Shown here in pieces: positions 1-7,207 of a stretch of 23,790 bases of DNA. Within the stretch, counting starts at the first letter, position 1. Each line of letters starts with the position of its first letter. A program made the translations under genes and the position numbers. The notes under the pieces were generated by a model that saw only the letters and a program-made list of their open reading frames with translations, did no database searches and was not told the origin of the DNA. Source of the DNA: an uncultured Collinsella sp. (GTDB lineage: Bacteria > Actinomycetota > Coriobacteriia > Coriobacteriales > Coriobacteriaceae); assembly GCA_900541795.1 (NCBI GenBank), contig UQLC01000028.1, forward strand, positions 1-23,790, written 5' to 3'.

Positions 1-51
1 ATCAAAACGCAACAAGGGGCTCCCCCGTTCTTTAACGGGGGAGCCCCTCAC
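1..51. repeat. Left copy of hairpin repeat bracketing the AbiE-like cassette
   Basis: This segment matches 1948-2003 in direct orientation. Both start with ATC(A/C)AAACGCAA(C/T)AA, continue into a GGCTCCCCC hairpin arm and end with GAGCCCCT...CAC, with scattered substitutions and small gaps. The two copies lie just outside the two-gene operon at 74-1851. They may be a dispersed hairpin family acting as terminators, or the ends of a mobilised unit. No target-site duplication can be judged because the window begins here. Confidence 0.6.
15..48 (-). terminator. Rho-independent-like terminator after the nucleotidyltransferase gene
   Basis: A perfect 15-bp stem (15-29 with 34-48) closes a 4-nt loop. 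Read on the minus strand, the stem is followed by TTGTTGCGTTTT, a loose U-rich tail. It lies 26 bp past the stop codon at 74, so it is well placed to end the two-gene minus-strand transcript. The T tract is interrupted, so termination strength is uncertain. Confidence 0.6.
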
Positions 52-73
52 CATACATAACAAATCAAGGTGC

Positions 74-841
74 CTATAGGTAGACCTTTTCGAGAAACGA
101 TAATGTGTCCTGAAGACGCGCTCTCTCTTTACGATCAGTCTGCCGATTTACATAAGAAGAAAAGTCCGCAAAGAAGTCTCCGGCGTCAGCCCTCATTTGC
201 TCTATTAGCTCCAAGCGAGCCGAAGGCGGCAACAAACCCGCAAGTCGAACAATATCCGAGCGATGCTTTCGTCGATCTTTATCGTTGCAATGGCGCCCTT
301 CTTCATGGCTCCTATTGATATCAATGTGTGCACGCATCTTGAGGGGGATGATATGGAGCGCATCGAGCAACGTGATGCCCCCGATATTCGTTGCGTTATC
401 ACGAATAAACTCATAGTAACCATCATCGAGAATAATGGCGGAAAGACTCGATATCGCCCCGTCAAAGGAAAGAGGAGCCACCTCGCTCATTTCGTCTTCG
501 AGCACAAACTCAGGATGTCGGGCAAACAACTCGATTTGACCGGGATAGTCTAGGGCCCGCTTTGATCCTTTGGGCAAGCAGAACCGATAGTAAGTGCACT
601 TTCCATCGCCGACCTTTCCAGTCTCATATCCGGCAGCTTTGATAAATGCCCACAATGCAGTGGCGAATTCAACGCCTTTCCCATCAACAATTACGACGAC
701 ATCCAAGTCTTCAGTAGCTCTAAACGAATCGCCCTCATTGTCAAATAGAACGCTGCAGGCCCCTCCACCAATAAGGACGTAACCGCCTTTACAGCCGCTC
801 ATGGCATCGGCAAATCGCTCTATTCCCCTCACTTTTGACAT
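74..841 (-). CDS. AbiEii-like nucleotidyltransferase (probable toxin of a type IV TA-like pair)
   Basis: Predicted 255-residue nucleotidyltransferase-fold protein. The N-terminus carries a GGG run (residues 25-27) followed by R-x-T-x-D-L-D (41-47), which matches the G-G...D-x-D metal and nucleotide site of the DUF1814/AbiEii group. A second conserved block, L-K-M-R-A (167-171) then K-D-x-x-K-H-x-x-D-I-x-R-L (187-200), resembles the family's C-terminal motif. AbiEii proteins are NTP-dependent toxins that act on RNA. That this one is toxic is inference. I chose the ATG at 841 over a longer frame because AGGAGGA sits just upstream. The start overlaps the end of the upstream regulator by 13 bp, implying translational coupling, as in abiE operons. 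The toxin lies second, which is the usual abiE order. It could instead be a housekeeping-type nucleotidyltransferase, but the pairing argues for TA. Confidence 0.72.
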   Translation of the reverse strand: MSKVRGIERFADAMSGCKGGYVLIGGGACSVLFDNEGDSFRATEDLDVVVIVDGKGVEFATALWAFIKAAGYETGKVGDGKCTYYRFCLPKGSKRALDYPGQIELFARHPEFVLEDEMSEVAPLSFDGAISSLSAIILDDGYYEFIRDNATNIGGITLLDALHIIPLKMRAHIDINRSHEEGRHCNDKDRRKHRSDIVRLAGLLPPSARLELIEQMRADAGDFFADFSSYVNRQTDRKERARLQDTLSFLEKVYL

Positions 842-1851
842 ATCGTCCTCCTGAGCTGTTCGACCGCGTCGTGCAGACGATCTTCTTTGTAATCTGCTTT
901 TGCGCAAGCAACGTATAAGGAAAACGGGTCGACACACTGCAAACCCGTCGCGTCAAAACTAATATCGGACGGCGCGTCCACGGGATACGACCAGACCTCA
1001 ATCACAACTGCCGCCGGTTCGTACCACTGAGCCTCCAGCCATCTGTCGCCCATATGCTCTTTCAAGGCCTCTAGCTGATATTTTTCGAGAGCAATGGTTG
1101 GAGCAGAGTCTTCATGAGCAAGGTCGGACATATAGCTAAGGGCAGACACACCGGAAAGCAGCGCATCAACGGCACGTAGCTCTGTTCTCTCGATAACCTT
1201 CTTGAGCCGGATTCGCTCTAAAACTGGCGTGCGAAGATAGTCCTCAAACCCATCTAGCAACGTCTCGGTCGACAGCCCGGCGTCACACAATATACGCTTT
1301 TTGCCGTCCCGCATAATCAACCCAGGAGCTATAGCGGCGATTTCCGAAAGATAGCCGCTGACGCTAGCCGCGCTTTTGCCACACAGACGCGCTAGGTCGC
1401 CGGCGGAGCAGTCAACCCATCGTCCCGCAATGAGATTTAGGACGATTCGTTGAGATTGGGACGAAAGCGGAGCAGCGGGAGAAGCACCCAGCACTTCATC
1501 GGAAATAACGGCTCCGATAAACGGCAGGAACGCATTTCGCTCATCTCGGATATATGCGATTCCCTCCGAAGAAAGCGCGCGCATAAAACCTAAATCCATA
1601 GCATCCCAGCAAATTGCCACCGGACGAGCATCTAACGTACGCACTGCATTGACGAGATTTCGCGCCGAAATGACACTGGGCGGTTCTTTAGGTTCCGCAA
1701 CAATAAAACGGCCCTGCTCAGACATGCCGAGCCGTGCCAAGCGAAGCGAATACCGCTCAAGATACATGCGAGGAATCTGCATCTCAACTGGCTCCGGGTC
1801 GATGGCGAGCTCTAAAGAGAAGAGTCTTTTTGGGAGACAATTTAGCAGCAT
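829..1851 (-). CDS. Winged-helix regulator, putative AbiEi-like antitoxin
   Basis: Predicted 340-residue soluble protein. Residues about 55-120 form an N-terminal alpha/beta region with an A-F-L-P-F-I-G segment. Residues about 129-190 read as a winged helix-turn-helix (the L-A-R-L-C-G-K-S-A-A-S-V-S-G-Y-L helix pair). The rest is a helical C-terminal domain ending in D-P-F-S-L-Y-V. From memory of the family, this architecture is found in MarR-like regulators beside DUF1814 nucleotidyltransferases, but I cannot search to confirm. Here the helix-turn-helix is central, whereas classical AbiEi has it at the N-terminus, so homology to AbiEi is an inference from context. I chose the ATG at 1851 because AAGGG lies 9 bases upstream. 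An in-frame TTG at 1857 would be too close to that site. It is the first gene of a two-gene operon with its own promoter. Confidence 0.65.
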   Translation of the reverse strand: MLLNCLPKRLFSLELAIDPEPVEMQIPRMYLERYSLRLARLGMSEQGRFIVAEPKEPPSVISARNLVNAVRTLDARPVAICWDAMDLGFMRALSSEGIAYIRDERNAFLPFIGAVISDEVLGASPAAPLSSQSQRIVLNLIAGRWVDCSAGDLARLCGKSAASVSGYLSEIAAIAPGLIMRDGKKRILCDAGLSTETLLDGFEDYLRTPVLERIRLKKVIERTELRAVDALLSGVSALSYMSDLAHEDSAPTIALEKYQLEALKEHMGDRWLEAQWYEPAAVVIEVWSYPVDAPSDISFDATGLQCVDPFSLYVACAKADYKEDRLHDAVEQLRRTICQK

Positions 1852-1868
1852 GTCCAATCACCCTTTTC

Positions 1869-1909
1869 ATTTCAGTTACATTTTGGTATCTATCTGAAAT
1901 TATACTGAA
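1869..1909. promoter_or_regulatory. Candidate autoregulatory operator of the AbiE-like operon
   Basis: ATTTCAG (1869-1875) and CTGAAAT (1894-1900) form an inverted repeat that runs into the -10 box. A further CTGAA (1905-1909) lies in the spacer, so there are three TTCAG-type half-sites. AbiEi antitoxins are known to repress their own promoters through inverted repeats. Use by this regulator is inferred from position. Confidence 0.4.
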
Positions 1910-1926
1910 TCGTATAAAACGCTCAA
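1899..1926 (-). promoter_or_regulatory. Promoter of the AbiE-like operon
   Basis: On the minus strand, TTGAGC (1926-1921) and a perfect TATAAT (1904-1899) are separated by 16 bp. The start codon at 1851 would leave a leader of about 40 nt. This is the clearest sigma-70-type promoter in the window. Confidence 0.65.
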
Positions 1927-1947
1927 TCCCTAAAGTCATAAGAAACA

Positions 1948-2003
1948 ATCCAAACGCAATAAAGAGGCTCCCCCGCTCATCAAATGGGAGAGCCCCTACT
2001 CAC
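1948..2003. repeat. Right copy of hairpin repeat, upstream of the AbiE-like promoter
   Basis: This is a diverged direct copy of 1-51. The imperfect hairpin pairs GGCTC-C-CCC (from 1966) with GGG-A-GAGCC (to about 1994), with one C/A mismatch. Read on the minus strand it is followed by CCTCTTTATTGCGTTT, so it could stop transcripts arriving from pcrA before the cassette promoter. Confidence 0.55.
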
Positions 2004-2085
2004 ATCTATTTTTCTATCAGCCCACCCGGCTCTCCAGATCAAAAAGCGGACGAGCAAGGCGACGCCAGCAAGCAACGTTATCTAA

Positions 2086-2215
2086 GGACCTGGGCGGGCG
2101 TATGGGGCAACATCGATCGCGAGTTCCGCACGCAAAGGAGGCCACTTAATGTGGCCTCCGTCTTGCGCAGGACTGCTCGAGCAGGCGATGTTGCCCCATA
2201 CGCCCGCCCAGGTCC
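2086..2215. repeat. Perfect 30-bp inverted repeat with nested hairpins
   Basis: The left arm (2086-2115) and right arm (2186-2215) are exact reverse complements over 30 bases. The 70-bp spacer holds a second hairpin, GGAGGCCAC-TTAAT-GTGGCCTCC (2137-2159), and a 12-bp palindrome, CTGCTCGAGCAG (2173-2184). The structure lies between the A/T-rich cassette and the 3' end of pcrA. It has no coding potential I trust and marks the accessory/core boundary. Confidence 0.8.
2137..2159 (-). terminator. Probable terminator of pcrA
   Basis: A 9-bp GC-rich stem with a 5-nt loop is followed on the minus strand by TTTGCG. It lies about 65 bp past the pcrA stop codon at 2223. The T tract is short, so efficiency is uncertain. 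Confidence 0.5.
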
Positions 2216-2222
2216 GCCGGGA

Positions 2223-5123
2223 TCACGACAGCTTGACGATCGGCGCAAAGCCCTTCATCAGCTTTTTGGTCTGGCCGGTCTTTTCGAATTGAACCTCGAT
2301 CATGTCTCCGGCGACCGAGATCACGGTACCCGTGCCAAAGGTCTTGTGGCTCACGGTATCGCCTGCGGCAAAGTCCTGCGACGCGCTGGCACGATCGACC
2401 TTGCGCTCCACCGTCGGAGACACCTTGGACGACGGCTTTTTGGCTCGCGGCGCACCCGAACCAAAGGTCGAGGCAACACGGCCGGCGTCGGGCGAGACCC
2501 CACGATGGCGCTCGGTCCCGTAGCTGCTACCGCCAAAGAAATCGTCAAAGCTCGATCCGCCGCGCGAACCGGAACCGCCGGTCGAGCGCGTATGCGAGCC
2601 AAACACCTTGCCGCCATACATATCCGAACCCATGCCCGAGCCAAAGGTGCCGTGACGGTCGCCGCGCTTCTCCCAGCCCGTGCCTTCAAAACCGGCAGAA
2701 CCGATACCGCTAAACTCGATATCCTCAAACGGAATCTCATTGAGAAAGCGCGAGCGTGGGTTGGCAGAGGTCGAGCCGTAGGTGCGACGCGTGGCCGCAT
2801 AGGTCAGGAACAGGCGCTTGCGGGCGCGCGTGATGGCAACGTAGGCCAGGCGACGCTCCTCCTCGAGCTTGCCCGGGTCATCGCTGCCGCCAAAGTCGTG
2901 CACGTGCGGGAAGATGCCCTCCTCCATGCCGGCCACGAACACCGCAGGGAACTCCAGGCCCTTGGCGGAGTGGATGGTCATCATGGTGATGGCATGCGTC
3001 TCGCCGGCCAGGGAATCCAAGTCGGAGCGCAGGGCCAGCCACTCCATGAGTGCCGGCAGCGCCTTACAGGTGAGCGGACCGTAGGTGCGCTCAATCTCGT
3101 CGGCATGCACGGCACCCGCCGGCATCTCCGTCGGCGCGGCATACGCGTTGCCCGCGATGGCGGCGGCCAGGGCATCCTGCGGTGAGAGCGCCGGGGCGGC
3201 TAGTCTATCGAGCGGATTGGAACCTGCAGCATCGCGCGCGCCGACGAGTGCCTCAAACGAGGATGCCGGGGCAGATGGCCCCGGTTCGGGCGCAGGCGCG
3301 CTCACCACAACGGGCTCGGACTCAGGCTCGGCAGGCACGTCGGCAACGCCGGCTGCGCGCAGCTCTTCCAAGCTCTCGAGCGTACCCTCGATATCCTCGT
3401 GCGTCTCCTCAAATTCGGCGGCGACGCCCAGGAATTCCTGAATGTTCTCGGCGCGGCTCTCGGACTCCATGGTGCCCTCGGCGCGAAACGCCTGCAGCAA
3501 GCCCGTCTTATCGACGATCATCTCGACAACGTCCTTGAGCTCGCCGTCCATGCGGCGGCCCTCGCGCACCAGCGACACAAAGCTCGACAGGCCGTTGCGC
3601 ACCTTGGCACTAAACATGCCCGTCTCGGCGCACGCGATCTCGCAAGCCTGGAAGAACGAGCAACGGTTGTCGCGCGCCAGCTGCTCGATCTTTTGGATCG
3701 AGGTGGAGCCGATGCCGCGGCGCGGCGTGTTGATGACGCGCTTGACGCTCATCTCGTCGGCCGGGTTCACGATCATCTTAAGGTAGGCCATGACGTCGCG
3801 GATCTCGGCACGGTCGAAGAATCGCGTGCCGCCCACGATCTTGTAGGGCACGCCCGCGCGCAGAAACATATCTTCGAGAATACGCGACTGGGCGTTGGTG
3901 CGGTAGAACACGGCGATGTCGTCGTAACTCGTGCCCTTGGCATGCAGCTTTTCGATCTCGCCGGCAATCCAGCGACCCTCGTCGCGCTCATCGCTTGCCT
4001 GGAAGGCCTGAATCTTCTCGCCGTCGCCCTCGGCCGTAAACAGGCGCTTGTCCTTGCGCTGCGAGTTGTGACGTACCACGGCGTTGGCGGCGTTCAGGAT
4101 ATGACCCGTAGAGCGGTAGTTCTGCTCCAGCTTGACGGTCTTGCAGTCTTTAAAGTCCTTCTCAAAGTCCAGGATATTGGTGATGTCGGCGCCACGCCAG
4201 CTATAAATGGACTGATCGTCGTCGCCCACGACCATGAGGTTTTGGTACTTGGCGGCCAGCAGGTTGGCGATCTCGTACTGGACGTGGTTGGTGTCCTGAT
4301 ACTCGTCGACGCTAATGTAGCGGAAGCGCTCCTGATACTTGTCGAGCACCTCGGGGCGGGTGCGCAGCAGCTCGAGCGTGCGCACGAGCAGGTCGTCGAA
4401 GTCCATCGCGTTGGCGGCGCGCAGGCGGCGCTCCAGCTCCAGGTAGACTTGCGCGGCCTTTTTGTCATTGGGGCTGTCGGCGGATTTGAGCATGTCCTCG
4501 GGGCCGATCATGGCGTTTTTGGCCGAGCTAATCTTGCTGCGGATCATGTTGATGGGGAACTGCTTTTGCTCGATGCCGAGCGCCTGCATAATGTCGCGCA
4601 CCATGCGCTTTGAGTCATCGTCATCGTAGATGGTGAACTGACCGGTGTAGCCCAACAGGTCGGCGTCCTCGCGCAGCATGCGCACGCACATGGCATGGAA
4701 GGTGCACACCCACATGCCACGGGTGCCGCTGGGAATGAGTGCCGCCAGACGCTCGCGCATCTCTGCCGCGGCCTTGTTGGTAAACGTGATGGCAAGAACC
4801 TGCCAAGGTTTAACACCCAGGTCGCCGAGCATATGTGCGATGCGGAAGGTCAAGACGCGGGTCTTGCCCGAGCCGGCGCCGGCGAGCACCAGCAACGGGC
4901 CCTCGGTGGACAGGACAGCCTCGCGCTGGGCGGGATTAAGGCTGTCAATGTCGACGAGCGGCTTGGCGGGCTTGGGCGCCGGCGCGGGAGCGTCGTAAAT
5001 GTCGAGCGGGACGAGCTCGGGCTCCGGCGCAGCAGGAGCGGTGTATGCATCGAGCGGCACGGGTTCCGGCGCGGGCGGCACGGATACCGCGGCGTTCTTT
5101 TCCCAGGGCAAGGGCTGGGTCAT
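2223..5123 (-). CDS. pcrA: ATP-dependent DNA helicase PcrA/UvrD
   Basis: Superfamily 1A 3'-5' DNA helicase acting in nucleotide-excision repair, replication restart and transcription-coupled repair. It is 966 residues, longer than the usual ~720-740. Visible motifs in order are Walker A A-G-A-G-S-G-K-T (81-88), motif II D-E-Y-Q-D-T (273-278), G-D-D-D-Q-S-I-Y-S-W-R-G (300-311), L-E-Q-N-Y-R-S (332-338), motif V T-I-H-S-A-K-G-L-E-F (716-725) and motif VI A-Y-V-A-I-T-R-A-R (760-768). A Pro/Ala/Glu-rich stretch at about 590-690 is inserted before motif V. Residues 800-915 are Gly/Ser-rich. The last ~45 residues match the Tudor-like tail that binds RNA polymerase in PcrA. I chose the ATG at 5123 because TGAGGAG lies 6 bases upstream. 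The ~60-residue N-terminal extension is Pro-rich and probably disordered. Confidence 0.95.
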   Translation of the reverse strand: MTQPLPWEKNAAVSVPPAPEPVPLDAYTAPAAPEPELVPLDIYDAPAPAPKPAKPLVDIDSLNPAQREAVLSTEGPLLVLAGAGSGKTRVLTFRIAHMLGDLGVKPWQVLAITFTNKAAAEMRERLAALIPSGTRGMWVCTFHAMCVRMLREDADLLGYTGQFTIYDDDDSKRMVRDIMQALGIEQKQFPINMIRSKISSAKNAMIGPEDMLKSADSPNDKKAAQVYLELERRLRAANAMDFDDLLVRTLELLRTRPEVLDKYQERFRYISVDEYQDTNHVQYEIANLLAAKYQNLMVVGDDDQSIYSWRGADITNILDFEKDFKDCKTVKLEQNYRSTGHILNAANAVVRHNSQRKDKRLFTAEGDGEKIQAFQASDERDEGRWIAGEIEKLHAKGTSYDDIAVFYRTNAQSRILEDMFLRAGVPYKIVGGTRFFDRAEIRDVMAYLKMIVNPADEMSVKRVINTPRRGIGSTSIQKIEQLARDNRCSFFQACEIACAETGMFSAKVRNGLSSFVSLVREGRRMDGELKDVVEMIVDKTGLLQAFRAEGTMESESRAENIQEFLGVAAEFEETHEDIEGTLESLEELRAAGVADVPAEPESEPVVVSAPAPEPGPSAPASSFEALVGARDAAGSNPLDRLAAPALSPQDALAAAIAGNAYAAPTEMPAGAVHADEIERTYGPLTCKALPALMEWLALRSDLDSLAGETHAITMMTIHSAKGLEFPAVFVAGMEEGIFPHVHDFGGSDDPGKLEEERRLAYVAITRARKRLFLTYAATRRTYGSTSANPRSRFLNEIPFEDIEFSGIGSAGFEGTGWEKRGDRHGTFGSGMGSDMYGGKVFGSHTRSTGGSGSRGGSSFDDFFGGSSYGTERHRGVSPDAGRVASTFGSGAPRAKKPSSKVSPTVERKVDRASASQDFAAGDTVSHKTFGTGTVISVAGDMIEVQFEKTGQTKKLMKGFAPIVKLS

Positions 5124-5184
5124 GGGCGACTCCTCATCTGACGGACGGCGCGCCTGCGGGCGGCGCCATAGTTTGAGCCGTACC

Positions 5185-5215
5185 AGTATACCGAGCCGCG
5201 CGGACACCGACGCAA
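5185..5215 (-). promoter_or_regulatory. Possible pcrA promoter
   Basis: On the minus strand, TATACT (5190-5185) lies about 60 bases upstream of the pcrA start. TTGCGT (5215-5210) sits 19 bp further up, a longer spacer than ideal. The -10 box is good and the -35 weak. Confidence 0.4.
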
Positions 5216-5368
5216 ATCACACCACGACTCCGTGCGTCACCGTCAGGCCGCCCCAGCGAATTTGGCGCAATGGGGTCAGGTTGGTCTGCACCAATCAATT
5301 GACAATCACGAAACCGCCGATGTCATGGCAGCAGCAGCGAGCGGTGGCCAGGGCGAACAAATTGGCAT
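5216..5368. other. Intergenic stretch between uppP terminator and pcrA promoter
   Basis: About 150 bp between the uppP terminator hairpin and the possible pcrA promoter. I see no start site with a ribosome binding site, no strong hairpin and no convincing gene on either strand. Confidence 0.5.
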
Positions 5369-5370
5369 GA

Positions 5371-5410
5371 AAAGGGGCGGCATAGACCTTCTGGTCATGC
5401 CGCCCCCTTT
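5371..5410 (-). terminator. Terminator of uppP
   Basis: AAAGGGGCGGCAT (from 5371) pairs with ATGCCGCCCCCTTT (to 5410), with one bulged C. AGACC and GGTC pair further inside. Read on the minus strand the stem runs out into CCCCTTTTCATG. It lies about 45 bp past the uppP stop codon. Confidence 0.75.
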
Positions 5411-5454
5411 GAATGACAAGTTGTCGCCCCGGCCGCCGCGCAGCGTCGACCAAG

Positions 5455-6429
5455 TTACAGGCCGAGCATAGGCTCCAGGACAAAGAAGTACGCGAGCACC
5501 ACGATGCCCAGGATGATGCGGTAGACGCCGAAGCACTTAAAGTCGTGACGGCGCACGAAGCCCATAAGCCACTTGATGGCAATGAGCGACACCACAAAGG
5601 CGACGACGCAGCCCACGCCCAGGATGGCGATTTCGTTGGTGCCGAACGTGCCGCCCTTAATAAAGTACTTGACCAGCTTGAGCGCGCTCGCGCCAAACAT
5701 AACGGGAATAGCCAGGAAGAACGTGAACTTAGACGCCACCGAGCGCGTGCAGCCCAGCAGCAGGCCGCCGATGATCGTGGAGCCGGAGCGCGATGTGCCC
5801 GGAATCAGCGAAAGCACCTGGAAGCAACCGATACCCAGCGCGGTCTTCCAGCTCAGATCCTCGAGCGTAGTGATGGAGCCAAAGTCCAGGTTATCGTCAT
5901 CGTCTGAAGCGGCAGCCGCAGCGGGAGTGGCAAAATGCGCACCAGCGGGGCGTCCGCCCGCCACCACGGCACGCGAACCAAACGAACCGGCAAGAGCGGC
6001 CTGGTCGCGCTTGTTCGCGCGCCAGTTCTCGATCACGATAAACAGCACGCCGTACACAATGAGCGCCAGCGCCACGACGGGAGCATTGTAGAAATGCTCC
6101 TCCATCCAGTCGTTAAGCGGCAGACCGATCGCCGCGGCGGGAATGCAGCCGAGCACAATCTTGCCCCACAGCACCCAGGTGTCGCGACGACCCTCCTTGC
6201 CTTTGCTGGGAGAAAACGGGTTGAGGTCGTAAAAGAACAGGACGCAGACGGCCAAAATGGCGCCAAGCTGAATCACGACCAGGAACATATTCCAGAACGT
6301 CTCGCTCACGTTCATCTTGACGAACTCGTCCACCAAGATCATGTGACCGGTCGACGAAACAGGCAGCCATTCGGTGATGCCCTCGACCAGGCCCATGAAG
6401 GCAGATTTTAGAAGCTCAATGATATCCAA
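5455..6429 (-). CDS. uppP: Undecaprenyl-diphosphate phosphatase (UppP/BacA)
   Basis: Integral membrane enzyme that removes the terminal phosphate of undecaprenyl diphosphate, recycling the lipid carrier for peptidoglycan. Loss usually raises bacitracin sensitivity. The signature motifs are E-G-I-T-E-W-L-P-V-S-S-T-G-H (16-29), supplying the E-x-x-x-E and S-S-x-G-H residues, and P-G-T-S-R-S-G-S-T (210-218). At 324 residues it is about 45 longer than typical. The excess is a soluble Ala/Gly/Asp-rich insert (about 140-186, with a D-D-D-D-N run) between two membrane segments. No ATG fits the family N-terminus. I chose the TTG at 6429 because GAGGGGG lies 5 bases upstream and the protein then begins M-D-I-I-E-L. 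It is divergent from the usp gene and next to pcrA. Confidence 0.93.
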   Translation of the reverse strand: MDIIELLKSAFMGLVEGITEWLPVSSTGHMILVDEFVKMNVSETFWNMFLVVIQLGAILAVCVLFFYDLNPFSPSKGKEGRRDTWVLWGKIVLGCIPAAAIGLPLNDWMEEHFYNAPVVALALIVYGVLFIVIENWRANKRDQAALAGSFGSRAVVAGGRPAGAHFATPAAAAASDDDDNLDFGSITTLEDLSWKTALGIGCFQVLSLIPGTSRSGSTIIGGLLLGCTRSVASKFTFFLAIPVMFGASALKLVKYFIKGGTFGTNEIAILGVGCVVAFVVSLIAIKWLMGFVRRHDFKCFGVYRIILGIVVLAYFFVLEPMLGL

Positions 6430-6579
6430 AGGGACCCCCTCGTTAGACACCCGCCGATATTGTTCTGCGGACGGTTGCGGGCGATGTCCCATTATCAACC
6501 GTTCGGCCGCGACCGCGCCCACCCTTACCAAAAAACTCGCCCGTTCACAGAATTGCGAGCGGTCAAACCCAAATCCTTG

Positions 6580-6608
6580 GGTATAACTGCAACAAGATAA
6601 AGTGTCCA
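6580..6608 (-). promoter_or_regulatory. Possible uppP promoter
   Basis: On the minus strand, TGGACA (6608-6603) and TATACC (6585-6580) are separated by 17 bp, giving a leader of about 145 nt to the TTG start. The same A/T patch reads TATAAC on the plus strand (6582-6587), where it could be the -10 of the divergent usp gene. I found no good plus-strand -35. Confidence 0.45.
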
Positions 6609-6676
6609 GCGGCCACGCATCCGCGCCCGCCCGATGCACGAGCCCCACGCCCGTGCGATAGACCAAGGAGGAAACC

Positions 6677-7114
6677 ATGAACGAGGGCTACACCAAGGTA
6701 TTTGTTTCACTCGACGGTACTGAGCAGCAGGATTTTGTGCTCGCACGCGCCATCAAGGTCGCCGCGAACAACGGCGCCAAGCTGATTATCGGCCACGTTA
6801 TCGATTCCACGGCACTCGAGAGCGCCGGTTCCTATCCGGTCGATCTGGTCAACGGCCTAGAGGAGGCATTTAAGAACTCCATCGCCAAGCAGCTCGAAGA
6901 GGCCAAGGCCAATCCCGACATTCCCGAGGTCGAGGTCATGATTCGCGCCGGCCGCATTCGCGAGACGCTCAAAGACGAGATGCTCGACGTGGTCAAGCCC
7001 GACCTGGTGCTCTGCGGCGCTCGTGGCCTGTCCTCGATCAAGTATGCACTCCTGGGTTCAATTTCGACGTTCCTGCTGCGCAACACCGACTGCGACATCT
7101 TGGTCGTGAAGTAG
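6677..7114 (+). CDS. Universal stress protein, UspA family
   Basis: A 145-residue single-domain Usp protein, a typical length. It opens with the usual first strand (K-V-F-V-S-L-D-G, 7-14). It ends with the ATP-binding signature G-x2-G-x9-G-S, seen as G-A-R-G...L-L-G-S (114-128), so it belongs to the nucleotide-binding subclass. These cytoplasmic dimers accumulate under starvation, oxidative stress or stationary phase, and the exact partner cannot be told from sequence. AAGGAGG lies 5 bases before the ATG, a strong ribosome binding site. The gene is monocistronic, divergent from uppP and convergent with hipA, with a shared hairpin terminator after it. Confidence 0.93.
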   Translation: MNEGYTKVFVSLDGTEQQDFVLARAIKVAANNGAKLIIGHVIDSTALESAGSYPVDLVNGLEEAFKNSIAKQLEEAKANPDIPEVEVMIRAGRIRETLKDEMLDVVKPDLVLCGARGLSSIKYALLGSISTFLLRNTDCDILVVK

Positions 7115-7170
7115 CAAACGTACGCCTAACGCATCGCGGAGCGCAAGCCCACGTGCCCAAGTCTTCCAAG

Positions 7171-7207
7171 AGCGGGACCACCATTACGGTGGCCCCGCTT
7201 TGCTTTA
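7171..7207. terminator. Bidirectional terminator between usp and hipA
   Basis: AGCGGGACCACC (7171-7182) pairs with GGTGGCCCCGCT (7188-7199) with one mismatch around a 5-nt loop. TTTGCTTT follows on the plus strand. It lies between two convergent genes and overlaps the hipA stop region. Confidence 0.75.

Noticed and set aside
1734..3185. A long plus-strand open frame of 483 codons opposite pcrA
   Set aside because: It is the antisense shadow of pcrA and the 2086-2215 repeat: Arg/Ala/Gly-rich composition, no motif and no ribosome binding site. Similar long frames opposite pcrA, purH, the kinase and gluQ were rejected for the same reason.
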